A stretch of DNA of 64,000 nucleotides from Icerya purchasi (lineage: Eukaryota > Arthropoda > Insecta > Hemiptera > Monophlebidae): contig CM077116.1 of NCBI GenBank assembly GCA_039619475.1, positions 248,629,440 through 248,693,439 of the forward strand. The letters run 5' to 3'. Below the pieces are notes generated by a model that did no database searches, was not told the origin of the DNA, and saw only the letters and a program-made list of their open reading frames with translations. The translations under genes were made by a program, and so were the position numbers. How positions within the stretch are numbered: position 1 is the first letter of the stretch; each line of letters begins with the position of its first letter. Shown here piece after piece: positions 41,998 through 55,274 of this stretch.

Positions 41998-44900
41998 CTA
42001 GAAGCGATAGAGGATAAATATAATTCCAGAGCAGGAATATAACAGAGGTAAACGGAAATGAGAGAATATCCGATAAAAGGGCAATAGGTATACCTCGAAT
42101 TGAAGAGTAGAAGGATGATTGTTAAGCAGAATAGGTAGACCATTTAAATAAAACACGATATTCACAAGGAACGTATGTGGATGAGGATGTAAAGAACAAA
42201 ATGGAGTAAAAGCAGGCGAAAGACGAGCAAATGATGCAAAGAGGAGACTACGATTAAAACGAAGACTATAAGCAGCCGAGATTGTGGAGCGAATAAAAAG
42301 AAGAGCAAGTAAAAACACGAATGGAGAGGGAGATATGACTGAATAGAGAGGAAAAAAGAGGCAGGGAAGAAGAGTTGCAGTTGAGCCATAAGTAGCAATA
42401 GATTTCACAAGGAAACTTGAACGAAATAGGGAAAGTGGTAGAAGACTCAAAGTAATTTAACTTCACTCGACCGGTTGGAACCGTCAGTATAGATAGCGGT
42501 GTGTGTTTTGGAAAGAGAAAACGTACAACATCGGGAAAATTTAATTCTGGCGTTATGTTAAAAGAAATCGATTTATAACAGAATTTGTTATAGAAAAACA
42601 AATTTAATAAGATGAAGGAAACTGAAAAAACTGAAAGAAAAATAAGGAAGTTTATCGTGGTGAAGAAAATTGAAGAACTGCAATAAGGGACAAAATTGAA
42701 AATTTTTTAGAGGTAAGTCGCCCTTTAAGAAAGTATAAAGGAGTAAGAAGAATAACAAAAAGCGATATCCTAAATGGGACATCTATGAATGAAAAGAGAA
42801 TGAGCATGGGATTCGGCAAGGACAGCTGGAACCGGGGTAGATCTCAAAGCACCAAGGCAGAGACGAAGACGGGTATTTTGAATGCGATCTAATTTTGAAA
42901 GAAGAGACGCGGAAGAATTGTGCCGCAAAAAAAATAATGTAAAATAGGGTAGAGCAGATAAAGAATTTACAGTATACGAGTGTGGCATGCAGGTTTGAGA
43001 GAGGATAGATACAGATGATTGATGCGGTTGCGAATGGAGAGGCGGCTATCGAAAAAGATTCCTAAATAATGAATAGAGTTTGGACTTGGAACACCATTTT
43101 AAGACAAGTAATGGAAGGATCAAAAGAACGAAGAGTAAAAACAACAGGCGAGGTTTTAGGTGGGAGAAATAAAGAAAAGAATATTAGAGAATTTTCTAGC
43201 AACATCAGAAAGCTTTGAAGATGGAAATTAGCTAACGAGATATTGTGATTGGGGTAGTAGATGAGTACGTCGTCGGCAAAAATAGTGAAATAAGAGTTAC
43301 AAGGAAGGAGGCGATTTTGGTCGAATATTAAAGAGCGTAGATTCTATGGCAGAAATCTTAAGACAACCTTTTCGAAAGATTAATCCCGTAGTAGAGTAGA
43401 AAAAAAGAATCATGATTCTGCGTTGTCAAGAGAGTAATAAGAAGAGAAACAAAGTGGAAAGAAATGTTAAATGGGACCATTATGTCAAAGAAGGTGTGTG
43501 TGTGTGCGCGTAAGTGTGTGTCGGGGGGGGGGGGGTAAACGTTATCAAAGGCAGTTAATTCGTCGACGAAAGAAGTAATTCGAATTTGTTATAATAAATG
43601 ACGCATAAACGTCCGATAAAAATACGCTGATACAATTTGGTGGACCGTGTCCTCAACGGAAACCGAACACTTTGTTTTAGGTAACAGATTGTTGTCCGAA
43701 TGAGATTTCTGTCAATTAGACTTTTGAAAAGCTTCCTAACAGACGAAGCAAGAGAAATAGAACGAAATGAAAAAGAATAAGCTTTTGGGATAGGAACAAT
43801 AATAAAAGTATTCTAGGAAGGTGGAGTAGACCAAGAAAGAAGTTGAAAATATTTAACACTATCTGGAGAGAAAAATCCGAAAGATTTTTAAGAACAGAAA
43901 AAAAAGATGCCATCTAAGGAGGAATTACAACAATTGACTAAAGATGGACGAAGTTCTGATAGAGTAAAAGGACAGGTAAGAAAATTTAAAGAACTAAGAG
44001 AATACGGGAAAGGGCAGCATTCCTGGAAGCTAGGAGCATAGCTGGAAGCTGTAGAATCAATAAATGGAATTAGTTTTTCAAGTGGAAGATTATGATTGGA
44101 AGGATATTGAGAGGGGGGGGGATTTAAAAGTCTTAGACATTTTCGATACTTGAAAGATAGTAGATTGAGGAAGAGAGAAGTAAAAGCTTTACCGTACGTT
44201 TCTCTTTTCTGGTTTTAACATCGGGGCACTCGTACGAGTCAGAAAGTTGAAAATGGAAAAACAGCAACGAAAGTTCCACAAGTAGACATACTAAAATTAA
44301 GGACCGCCTTACAGTCCTCATTCTACCATAATGAAGGGAACGTTCTGGATTTTTTGCGAGGAGTTAGTCGGATAGGAAGAGAAAAATAAGTTAAGGCAGA
44401 AGAGATTGTAATTCGACAAACAAGCCACATTGGGAAGATGCGTTTAAATTAGGAGGAATGGAAGAGAGCGATGAGTCAACGAGACAGCGGAAGAGATGGC
44501 CGAGTCAGAAAGGAAGATCCATTTGGGAGAGTGAGGAGGTTTATATGGAAGCATAAGAAGGAAAGCCGTTAAAAAAAATAGCGATAGGAACACGATCATT
44601 TCCAAAGGTACCGTTTAGAATTGACTATAAACATGTAAGACTCAGATTAGGAGGAGCGAATGACAGGTCAATAGAACTAGAAGAGAAATAGGACTTTGGA
44701 CACAAGTAGACGAACGATTATTAAGTAGGTTTAAGTCATTTTGTAAGATAAAGTTTTCAAGTACGAAACCATTACTGCTGAACCCACTACAGTCCCAAAG
44801 AGATGAGTGATGCAGTCATCGCCGACAATAAAATGAAAAGGGAGGTAATTGATAAAGGACCGAAAAGGGTAGTCACGTAAATCGTAGGAGAAATATGCAA

Positions 44901-47290
44901 TCCAAGATGAGGTTAAATGCTTTTGAGGAGTTGTTGATTATTGAAATGTGGACAAAATTTGGATTAATCGGATTAGATGGAATCGGGGGATAGATGTTGC
45001 GAGTTAGAAAATGGATATCGTTTTTGATTAAAAGCAGCCGAACGATTAGAACTAATTAAAGAAAAACCACAAAAACAAGAAATATAAAAATTAAGGGAAT
45101 AAATAACAGAAGACGAACGTGATCTAGCAAGATGATAGGAGAACAATGAAAAGCCCAACAAAGGCGGAAGTGTGAATAAGGAATTTGAAAGACTGTGATG
45201 TAGTCATCCGCACAGTCCAACTTGAATAGAAACCGCGCGCAACGATTAAGTAAAGAAGGAAACGTATGCATAACGGAGACTTTTTAAATTCAAGTTCCCA
45301 CCGCTCCGAATAAATCATTGCGTATGAGCGACGACCAACCGATCTAACTAAAGACAATAAACACACCAACGGAAAGCGGTATAGAGAATACACAATCAAA
45401 TGAGAAAAAGGTGTAATTGTAAAATAATAAGGAAAACGATATAAGATTTAATCGCAGGCAGCGACACCCGCGCTATTTAAAAAATACATTGTGTCTGGGT
45501 TTATGTATGCTATCAACCAACCTAATTAATGGAGGTAAGTAATACCGGGGGGAGAGAAAACGCTGAGAGAGATAGTACTAAAAAGACGAACTTTACTATG
45601 TAGTTGTATCAAGATATAATTTATATGATTATTTGAAAGAATCCTTATTGATATAAAAATGAAAGTCAAGAGAAAATACGTAGAAAAGAGCGAAAACAGC
45701 GATAAAAATCCAAAACATATAAGCAGAAAAGAAATATGGAAGGGAAGGAGGGAAAATACATAAGAAATAGTAGAACAGTACGTATTAATGATAAGGAGAA
45801 TTAAAAGTGAAATTAGAGAAAATTTCGACCAACAAAATCTCTAAAACCGCACAAAACTTGACATAAACCTGATATTTTATCATCAGCCCAATTTCAAGAT
45901 CCCGAACTTACTAAGAGTAGATAATAAAGTGGAAATTAAGTCATTTTCGGAAGGAAAGGATGACACTTTAGGCAGACATGTTAACATTCACTGACTCAGG
46001 GCAAGGTGGAATATCAGATGGAATTTTCTAACGGCCAGATGCTCACTGATGGTTAAATTGGGATAGTATTTGTCAAGAGGATTTTGTGATTTTGGTTTTG
46101 GAATGACGTTTCTAGAAAGGTAGCCCCTAATATATACGAGGAGGGGGAACTACCGGAATAATTTTATCGTTTACTTTTTATGATTTGAGAAGAGTCCACT
46201 GTAAAGGCGGAGAAATTGTTAAGTATCGACAAAGATGAAAGCTGGCGAAACCAGCTTTGAATGATATTCTTAGTTTCGGAGTGTGAAATGTTACGTATTT
46301 CTGCATGCTTCTTAAGTACCGAACAGAAAGGATCAGAATGATTTTGATCACAATGAACGCAACGAAAACTAGTTGAGTTATTTCGTTGAGTGATGGTGCA
46401 TTCAGAGGAAGCGTGACTAGCAGAACAAAAGGAGCAAATAGGTTTGCTCCGGCACGAAGAACTGTAGTGGCCCATTTGGAGACATTTAGATCTACAAATA
46501 ACCGGTTCAACCTCGACGTGGTAAGCATTGTAGAAATTGACAAAAGACGGAAGAGTTGAGCCTAAAAATTTAATTCCGATCACAGAAATCGACGTGAAAG
46601 AATTTTCAGAAATAACTTTTTTCGGATATTCGAGATTAGTACTGACAAGAGCAGTTTAAGAGAATATTTTAAGCTTAATTAGTTCCTGAACGAGTAATTG
46701 TGCGTAAACCGTTAATACTTTTATAAAATATTTTAGCTAAAGTCACCGGGTGAAGCTGAGGTACGTTTTTATTTTTAAAATTATCGACAAAAATCTTTAT
46801 TTGACCTTCAAAGTTATTCGGAAATAGTGGTATACGGTATTAGCTCATTGAGGATATTATCAGATTTAATGGAAATATCCGTGTCGACAGTCAATATTCT
46901 CTACCGGGACAGAGTTGTCTTCAAAAATGGATAGATTGGACGAAACAGTTTTATTAGTTTTATTAGTCGTGTTAATCTGTACGACGTGGTTATCTACCAA
47001 CGGTGCGGGGAGCACTCGGTCGAATCCGGCATTAATTTAAATTATCGATTGAAATCTAAAATTAAATAGCGACGAAGCGAGAAATGAGACTGATAAGAAC
47101 GAAACGGACAAAATGAAATAATACAAAATAGCAAAAAAAAAACAAAACAAAAGCAGATAGCAGAAATAAATAAATTAGACAATCTCGCCGATTTTTTCAA
47201 CGAACAAGTGGCGGCAACGCGAGTAAACTTTATCGCACGAGAATACACCTGCCCGGTTCTTCGTTGCTGCAATTTTTTCGATAGGCCGCA
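41998..47290 (-). mobile_element. Degraded non-LTR retrotransposon with gag-like ORF1 and RNase H, minus strand
   Basis: Read on the minus strand from the right: ORF1 from about 47040 with FVDNFKNKNVPQLHP (about 46790), a zinc-knuckle region (46164-46583) with repeated C-x2-C...H...C patterns, an RT catalytic FADDVLIY (about 43265-43290), the LDRIQNTRLRLCLGALRSTP segment (42770-42988) and RNase H IYTDGS (about 42480-42495). The order is that of I/Jockey-group elements. Many stops and shifts; the remnant is old. Confidence 0.75.
46164..46583 (-). pseudogene. ORF1 zinc-knuckle remnant
   Basis: Contains CLQMGHYSSSCRSKPICSFC and CVHCDQNHSDPFC, i.e. tandem CCHC-type knuckles typical of nucleic-acid-binding ORF1 proteins of I/Jockey elements. 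It ends in a stop at 46164. Confidence 0.75.
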
Positions 47291-48935
47291 AATTTTAACT
47301 TTGCCGTTCTCGAAGCCGCGGCTTACGAGACTGAGTTTAATTTAATTGTATAAAATTCTGATACTCGATTACGTAACTACCGGTATTAATTCTCACGATT
47401 TTTGGCCCTTCGGATGGAAAATGCAAAAACCGGTTCAGTAAAAGGAAACGTAATATAACTGCGGATCAAACTTTCCCCAAAAAAGTAAAAAAGCGAAACG
47501 AGATTTATACTGCACAGAATTAGTAGTAAGGGAATACTATTAATTAGGAAAAATTTAAAGATTATCACGGATAAATTTAGGTTTTGATGAAAATTAAGCT
47601 CGACTGACGAGAACATACAAACGTCTTGGTAGTAAATTAAAAATCGACGTAACACCTTAAACGTTTAGTTACGTTATACTTTCAGTTGTACATTCAGTTG
47701 TAAAAGGAAATCAGCGTCAACAGTTGTATGAATGAAAAAAAATGGATGAACTTTAATTTTGTACATAATTACCGTGTGCACCTATTGCGTCGACGCAACT
47801 TCAATGTGATTATTGTTACGAAGTTATTCTGTTCGCTGGACAGCCGAGACTGGCGACTCTTCTCTTTGCGGTAAATTTAGCAACGGGGGCGCAGCTAACA
47901 AAAATATACGCCACTGAATCTTAACATTTACTGAACGAAATCAGTATCGAACAGAATAGTATCGTTGTTGCATAATACACCGATATAATCAGCAATTTAA
48001 ACGTCGATAAAATATCGTTTATTATCAATAAACGATTAACCCGAGACCGATTTCGTCGTTGCAAACTTTCGCTTTTATCTCAGAAGTGCTAACGTATCTC
48101 CGTTCATTACGCGCCGATGGATTTTGAAATAGCACACAATTTTTATTCCCGCGAAAGCATTTGTGTAGTGCCCGACTTTCGATATTGTTCTTCGTTGAAA
48201 CGAAAAAAAGCGCTCGGCTACTCGTTTATTACGCGGCCTACGCTAAATATGACTTAGTAGGACGCCGAACTTTAAGCCTACGCGTATTTAACCTCTGAAA
48301 GCTTCTGTAAGTTTTGAGGTCAAAAAGCAGCTTAATTCGTTCGAGTAATAATTTCAAAAGCCGTGAGAGCACGGATTCTCATTCGATTCTCTATCGTAAG
48401 GTGGGATGACGTCTTTTTTTCCATAGACTCAACTGAAGCGCGCTTTTCTAGTCGATAATGCCGGTAAAACAGTGTCTCTTAAAAATAACGTTATCAAAAT
48501 AGTGCCTCTGAGTTATCATCGTGGAAATCAAACTCGCTCATAGCTAATTCTTCAGAGAGTGTCTTAGCAGCTAAGCGATAATGAATGCTAGCAATAAATC
48601 CAACAGAAGGAGCCATAGAGAATCTACTGAAGGAAAACGGGGAGTCCGGGTATAGGCAAAGGAGAAAAACGCTATAGTATTTTTGATCGGTAATGTCGAT
48701 ATTAGTCCGTTGTTTGATCGAGGTATTATGATGAGAACAGTTGTCGCACACGACAATCTTCCTTAATACGAACGTGCATGCTCTCACCCCGTGCAGGGAG
48801 GGGGAGCAAGAAGTGAACAGCTATTTCCGTAGCTCCCTGTAAACCACAGATAATGTTAAAATAAACATTTCGCGGTACACCGGTGATCCAGAAGTTGCCG
48901 GGAAATTTTATTTAGGAGAGAAAAATTAAGTCCGA
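47291..48935. other. No supported gene
   Basis: Frames at 47386-47655 and 48494-48787 have no recognisable motif. The latter begins after a GC-rich segment and might be part of an unidentified repeat. Confidence 0.35.
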
Positions 48936-48939
48936 ACGG

Positions 48940-49345
48940 AACTAGATATCCGAGCTGCTGAAAATGAATTATTTAGCGCGTGTATGCCTTCAGAAGTAAG
49001 AAGCTTTTAAGATCAGGAAAGGGGTACGTCAAGGATATAAACTCTCCCCGATGCTGTTTCACTTATACGCGGTAAACGCCTTTTCGAAATTTCTCCAAGA
49101 CATAGAGACTGGCATTACAGTAAAAACGAACGGATAATGAACAATATTCGTTACGCGGACGATACTGTATTAATTGCTAGAAATCCTCTTGAGACTTGCA
49201 GATAATTCTAGATTTGGTTAACGCCCAAGAGTAGCTGGATTAAAAATAAATTATAAATAAAATCAAGTTGCTTGTCGTTTGCAGACAAGATTCAGAATCT
49301 TATTACATTACACGTTGATGGCAAAGAGTTCTCAGACGCCGATTT
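48940..49345 (+). mobile_element. RTE-like reverse transcriptase fragment
   Basis: Reads GVRQGYKLSPMLFHLYAVNAF, then NNIRYADDTVLIARNPLET (about 49135-49195), followed by an INYK...LLVVCRQ-like segment and LHVDGKEF in shifted frames. The QGxxLSPxLF and RYADD motifs place it among non-LTR reverse transcriptases, most like RTE. Both ends are missing. Confidence 0.65.
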
Positions 49346-49349
49346 CGAT

Positions 49350-50485
49350 GAAATTTAGATATGTTGTAGAGTATAAAAAAATATTAGACCCGTGTTTTTT
49401 TTTTTTTATCGGCTCATATACAGTTTCAAGGTGTGAAACCACCCCTAAAGTTCACCCCCAAAAATCGTTTTTCCTAAATATCGCGTCTAAGAATCGGTTT
49501 AACTTTTTATGTGTTTTGCACACCATTTAAAAAAAGACAGCTGATTGCATTTTTTTGCTACGTATTTAGCATATTACCCAATGCGCTGTTTTTAGCTACT
49601 AAGGCTATTACAGCGTACGATTGCGTAATATTTTTATCGAAAACTATGAAGAAACAACGCAACTTTGATAACACGTGGAAACAGCGAATAATTATTTTTT
49701 TAAAAATCCCTTGCACTATAATTTATATTGCAAATAAGTGAATCATCAATTAAAACATTTTTGGAAAGATTTGATAAGCTTTGAATCGAACGCACGACCA
49801 AAAAATTTTAACATTGCCTGAGAAAGAAATAGCACGTTTTGTCTATTTTTAATAAGATACTAGAGGATGGATTTTGACGCTCTCTATAGAAATTAATGCA
49901 ATTATAAAAGGAAAAAAGGCATTATCGTTAGGCCACTTTTGTAGTTTGTTCGGTGGTCCCCTAAAAAGCTATTTTGAGTGTTGTTGGGTGGGATATTTGA
50001 GGATGAGGAAATATTAAAGTCGTTCGAGTATAACGGGGCTGTATCAGGCAGTAGGGCACAGTCAACAATATGGTCGGCATAAAATATAAGATCGCGTTCA
50101 ACGCACGGGTCTTTGTGATATACTATTCTTTGTTGAAATAATCTTAACGTGAATCGTTTGCTTGTTTTTGTCTACACTACCAATCGTGCAAATGTATTTC
50201 AACTTTATGAATGCATCTTATCATCCGATCTACGATCGAACGTTTTTTCTAAATCGAATGATACCGCGTATGTATGCACTGTTGTTGCTGGTAGCTGATT
50301 AGTATTTTCCGGTAATGCACATTACTTAGTAGTGCCTTTCGATTTGGACCGGAGAAAGGAAGTGATAATATTTTATGAAAAACAAAAAAAACATTGGTCC
50401 TGATAGAATATATATTAAAGATATAGGACGATAACTTTCAGGAGCGTAAAGACTTATTATTTTTAGTATTGGCATAATTGCTACT
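49350..50485. other. No supported gene
   Basis: AT-rich DNA with short frames (49279-49530, 49511-49741) that carry no motif. Confidence 0.35.
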
Positions 50486-50489
50486 AGTA

Positions 50490-51150
50490 TCTATTTTTTT
50501 TTTTTTTTTTTCTTTGGGCGCGTTAACATAGGACATTTACCCAGCACAAAGGACTAACAAATAATGAAACATAGGGATTTGAAAGTTATATCAGGAAGCG
50601 ATTAGAAATAGAAGAAATGAAGGTAGCCAATACAGAAACAACAGAAGGAGAAGGAAGAGCAAGAATGTAGTCGGCACAGTAAGGGGTCGGGAGGCCAAGG
50701 CCAAGCAAATTAGAATAAAGGGCTGCGCGTTCTGAGGAGATAGATGAGCATTCGAATAGAAGGTGATTTACATCACAGGTCAAATTTAAGATAGGAGGAT
50801 GGAAGGGACACAAGGGAGACTGATTCATTTGGCGTTAAATTTGTTTTTGGAAAGGCGGAAGAGTTTTGCGGGTTAGAAATATTTAGCGGAACGATCTTAC
50901 TTGTGTTTGATGAAGAAGCCGCGTTTTTATTTTTCTTGTTATCGGACGCTGCAGGTGTAACTACAAGAAGAGATGCTGCTGTTGTCTTTGTAGGTAATGT
51001 CTGCGACGATGATAAGCTCGCTTCACCGGACATCGTTAATTGTTTCCGGGTTGGCGGGCGGGGGGGGGGGGGTCCGCTGCATAATGATAGCGATGCGCGG
51101 AGTTCATAATAATACGAAATCCGATAACGGTCGAGATAAATTAAAATCAA
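50490..51150 (-). mobile_element. Internally deleted non-LTR element (ORF1 start joined to 3' end)
   Basis: Minus strand: an ORF1-like N-terminus (MSGEASLSSSQTLPTKTTAA, about 51033) runs to about 50830, then the reading changes to a C-terminal RNase-H-tail-like segment (CPFHPPILNLTCDVNHLLFE, 50586-50828), then a 3' UTR and a poly(T) tract at 50491-50511 that represents the poly(A) tail. RT and endonuclease are missing. The right boundary is uncertain. Confidence 0.55.
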
Positions 51151-52105
51151 TTAACAGATATACTAGATAAAACCGAAACGCACGAAAACGACCGATTGAA
51201 TCGAACAGTTACAGTTAATAGTGAATTCTGTAATAAGATTGAAGTCGGTTGGGACTGGAGGTGATAGAGGTCAGTATTGAGAATGTTATAGAACCACAGT
51301 TATTGGTGAAAGGTGAATTCTGTGACAACGATATACCATAAAATTGCTAATATTTTATTCCTAATCTTGGTAGTTGATTTATTGCTGGTTCGAACTGGGC
51401 CTCCATAAAGATTATAATCTGGCCGTAGGTAACGGTTATATAAAGGTAATTTTGGACGTGAAATAGAGGGGCATCTGGACACACAAAGACACAATCTACA
51501 GGTGGGATATGATACGTAGGTCTTTTGCTATTAGCGATGAGTATGTTAAAGTGGCAAAGCCTAAATCTTCAGAGGAAGCAGTATTCATTTCCAAAGGGCT
51601 AAAAACGCTTAAAATTTATCTAATTTTTTATGTATCGTTAAATGAATAAATGATGAGAAAGCTGTTAGTTAATAATAGATTTTTGTGTTTTTCCAGAAAT
51701 TTTTGAAATGTTGTAAAACGGAAAAAGAATAAGATCGGTTTGAATATCGAATCTGTAAATGAAATTACACTTTTTCAAATTACATTTTTTGAAATTACAC
51801 TCTTTGAAATTAAATTTTGAAAAAAGATACTGTTACGGATATGCTAGTTATGCTACAATTAAAATTTTTGTGCCTGTTTTCCATACTAGTTTCAATGACC
51901 TCAAACAGAACGTTTTTTGTCAAAGTTAGCTTAACTAAATAAATTAAAATATATTGACATTTTTATCAATTTATTCGCTTGAATAAGATATATTTAATAA
52001 AATGGATTTTTAGATTTTTTAAAAATTGTTTTAGTAAATTTCTACAAAAAATTTTCAAAGTAACACGTTTAAATTTTTTTTTCATTTTCCAAAACTATTT
52101 GTTTT
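51151..52105. other. No supported gene
   Basis: AT-rich DNA with TTGAAATTACA-type short repeats at 51760-51820. No coding signal. Confidence 0.35.
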
Positions 52106-52113
52106 ATAAGTAC

Positions 52114-52260
52114 TCGCGATAGCCTAGTTGCTAGAGCGCTTGACTTCCGTTACGGAGGTCACGGGTTCGATCCCGAGCGACGACGAACTTATTACAAGAA
52201 TTAAATAAATAAATAAATACTCGCTAATAATCACGTGGAAGGCAATGGCAAACCACCACG
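52114..52260 (+). mobile_element. tRNA-derived SINE with RTE-like tail
   Basis: Pol III box A TAGCCTAGTTGCTAGAGCG (52120-52138) and box B GGTTCGATCCC (52164-52174) are spaced as in a tRNA, but the anticodon arm has a long 7-bp stem with a 3-base loop, so it is not a functional tRNA. It is followed by an (AAAT)n stretch and GGAAGGCAATGGCAAACCAC (52237-52256), a motif like that in RTE/BovB-mobilised SINE tails. Confidence 0.65.
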
Positions 52261-52499
52261 TATACCATCATATGCGTGCTAGTTCAGTACACACAGCGGT
52301 TATACGCGGGACTGCATTTGTCGCGCGATAACAAGCGACTGCAATCAGTTCCGGGTATGGTCTTACGTGCGTACACTCGCGTTGCGTACAGCAATTGCCA
52401 TGAACGCTGCCTATTCTGTACAACTAGATTGTACAAACAGGCAGTCACGATGCTCGAAATCGAGTGATACGACTCGGAGGAGAGATTATTTATAACAGA

Positions 52500-54990
52500 C
52501 ACATAATATATATTATAAAGTTGAGAAAATGAAGGCAGCTAACACAAAAAGAACAGAAAGTGAAAAAAAAAGGGCATGTGCCGCAGGCGTAAAAAGATCT
52601 AAACTTACAAGAATGCAGAATTAGGCGCTCCTAAGAAAGAAGGGAGCACTCAGAAAGAATCGTCGTCACAAAGTACGTAATGGGGAAATGTAACAATAGA
52701 AAATCGAAAAAGAGAAAAAGGAAGAAATGTATGACTGGGTATAACTGGGACGGAAATGAAAATATTAAGGCGCGAATGAGGTAAGAAAAGACAGAAACCA
52801 ACGTTTGAAGAAGGATAAAGTTTGGTCAGAAAAGGAGCGAGGATTAGAAAAGGAAGAGGAATATATCTTAGCCCTTGTTTTGGAGTAAATATGTTGTGAT
52901 AGAAAAATTATATTACGGGTTGAGGGTTTATTAATAAATCAGCTGTTGACAGAAGCTGAACGTGCCAAGAAGTCAACTGCATTGTTGCTTGAAATGCCAC
53001 AATGGGATAAGTGAACAATAACAGTACGTGTGGCAAAGTGATGTAGTCAGAGTTTGCTGGTCGAAGAGGAGAGGTAGTGGGCTAACAGAACGCTTCTAGA
53101 ATCGGAAGAAATGAAGAATTTTGTTGCAATGGGAGGAAAGTGAAATGAAAATAATTAATTGAAGTATTGCATATGATTCAGTTGTGAAAAAGCAGAAGGA
53201 AGGAAGTTTAAAGCTTTCAGAGTGGGAGGGGCAGAAACTAGGAAGGCAGCTCCTACAGCCTCTCAAGTTTTAGAACCATCAGTAAAAGTAATAGAAGACG
53301 AAGGAAAATCGCAATTATTGTATGATTGAATTCGTTAACGACAGCTGAAGAAGGGAAAAAACAGATTCGGTCTATGCAAGAAATCTGGGGGACTAAATGT
53401 GAAGTAAATAAGTTTACTGTTTGAAAAAATGAAGGAAGAAAAATTAAAAAGTCGGTTAAGAACATAGAAAAGAGTGGAATTCTTTGAAGAAAGAAACGCC
53501 AATTCTCTAAAATTGAAAAATGGGATGGAATGAGATTGGAAGAGTTAATAAAGAAGCGCTTTATACGGAAGCAACCCAAGTAAAGATCTACAGATACATA
53601 GGGGAGGTATGCAAAGTAACATTTCAGGAATTAGAGAAAGCATTAAGGCACCAAAACATAAGCAAGACTGGAATTCTGAATTCGGTTAAGTTTAGGAAGG
53701 AGAAATTTATGATCATTTTCATACGCAAAAGAATAATAGTGAAGGATTTGTAAAGAATAAGAAGAATATTTGGGGGTCACCACCTCATTTATGTGAAGAA
53801 AGAGCTTTTAAAAAATTCATTATCATTAAGTAACATGATCATGAAAGGACACTATTAAGGGTGACGTCAAGATAAAAGAAGGAGTTGTCTGATGAGATAG
53901 GTAGCCGGTTCAGAGAGATATTAATAATAGAATTATACGAACGATGGAGAAGTTCATAGGTGCATATGAGGTACAGATGATTCAAAAATGTTAAGAGAGG
54001 AATTTAGTTCACTGTTCACATTAATGAGTCTGTGAGAGGAGGAATAAAGTAGAATCTCATCAGCAAAGAACAGTGTTGATAAAGAAATTGAAAGAGGGGT
54101 CAGACCAAGAGAATATATGTTAAAAAGGGTTGGACTTGGGCAGGAGCGTTGCGAGAAGCAATGAAAAAAACTTCTAGAGACGGAAATGGAAGGTGGGTAA
54201 AGATGGTTGGATTTGTTTTGAAAAAGCCTTATAATAAGAGGTGAAAATTGAAAAGGAATGCCAACAGAAAACATTCTATCTCGAGAAAGGTGAATGTTAT
54301 CAAAGACAGAGTGAACGCCGACGAAGGCAGTAACAGTATATTCTCTTTCAAGCAGCGGCTTATAGATAGGAGAAAGAAAGAGATAAATACAATCAGGAGG
54401 GCAAGTCCCGGAAGGAAATTAAATCTATTGTCAGAAATTAAATTTTATGCTTTAACTGCCATATAAGACGTTTATTAAGCATACTTTCAAATACTTCCCT
54501 TAAGCACGAAGCCAAGGAGATTGATTAGATGAGGGAATTGGAAAGGTGGGGTAAGACCAGAATGTAAGAAGAAATGAAAAATATTTAGGAGTGCCTTAAG
54601 TAAAAAATTGGAAAGATTTTTAACAATGAAAAAGGATATGCCGTCTACTCCTGGGGTATAATCTGAAAAGTTTTGAAATGTAGATAGGAGTTCATTAAAT
54701 TGAGAGAAAAAGGTTAGAAAATACGAAATGACGTTAGAAAGGGGAGTAGAGGAACTTGCTTCGTCGAATGAAGGAACACAACTGGGAGCTAGTAAATAAA
54801 AAGAAAGGAGGCGAGAATTTCAGGCGGTAAATTGAAGTAGGAGGAATACTTAGAATTAGGAGTTTTGAAAGTTATTAGTGAGATAATAGTGGAACGGAAG
54901 AAGAAAGAGCAAAGCTTTTTCCAAGAGATTCTCTTAGCCTGCTTAAACTTTTATGTTAGATTTTCTGTAGGACAAATCCTTGATTACATA
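52500..54990 (-). mobile_element. Second degraded minus-strand non-LTR copy
   Basis: Minus strand: SPTLFNIYSLGLTPL and FFADEILLYSSS (53954-54274) are the RT palm, with Glu replacing the second catalytic Asp; FTDGSKT (about 53265) is RNase H. The 3' part around 52530 resembles the corresponding part of the copy at 50600. Heavily mutated. Confidence 0.65.
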
Positions 54991-55274
54991 TCATTTGAGG
55001 ATAATTTTTAAATTTCGCTGGAAACTATTTCATCAATAAATATATAAGAATAATTGTTTTAATTATAACTTACCAACACAAGATATTTTAACCATTTCGA
55101 ATTTCAATAAACAGGTGGATAGATTTCACCATAGTTAATCTTTAAATTTTATTTAATTCAGAGATCATAATTTCAGTAAGGTATTTTACATTAAAACTTT
55201 CCTAGAAAGGCAGAAATACGTTCACAACTGCGTGATTTTTATGCGTCTTCTAGTCGGAAATTTTTATTGTACGC

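Noticed and set aside
42162..45399. Many Ser/Leu/Phe-rich frames on the minus strand as host genes
   Set aside because: They arise from strand-biased composition in a degraded non-LTR element whose RT and RNase H motifs are in scattered frames.
48494..48787. 97-codon minus-strand frame with Cys and His
   Set aside because: Residue spacing fits no zinc-finger class, and no neighbouring evidence supports coding.
52114..52185. Functional tRNA gene
   Set aside because: Boxes A and B are present, but the anticodon arm is not tRNA-like and the sequence continues into a SINE body and tail.
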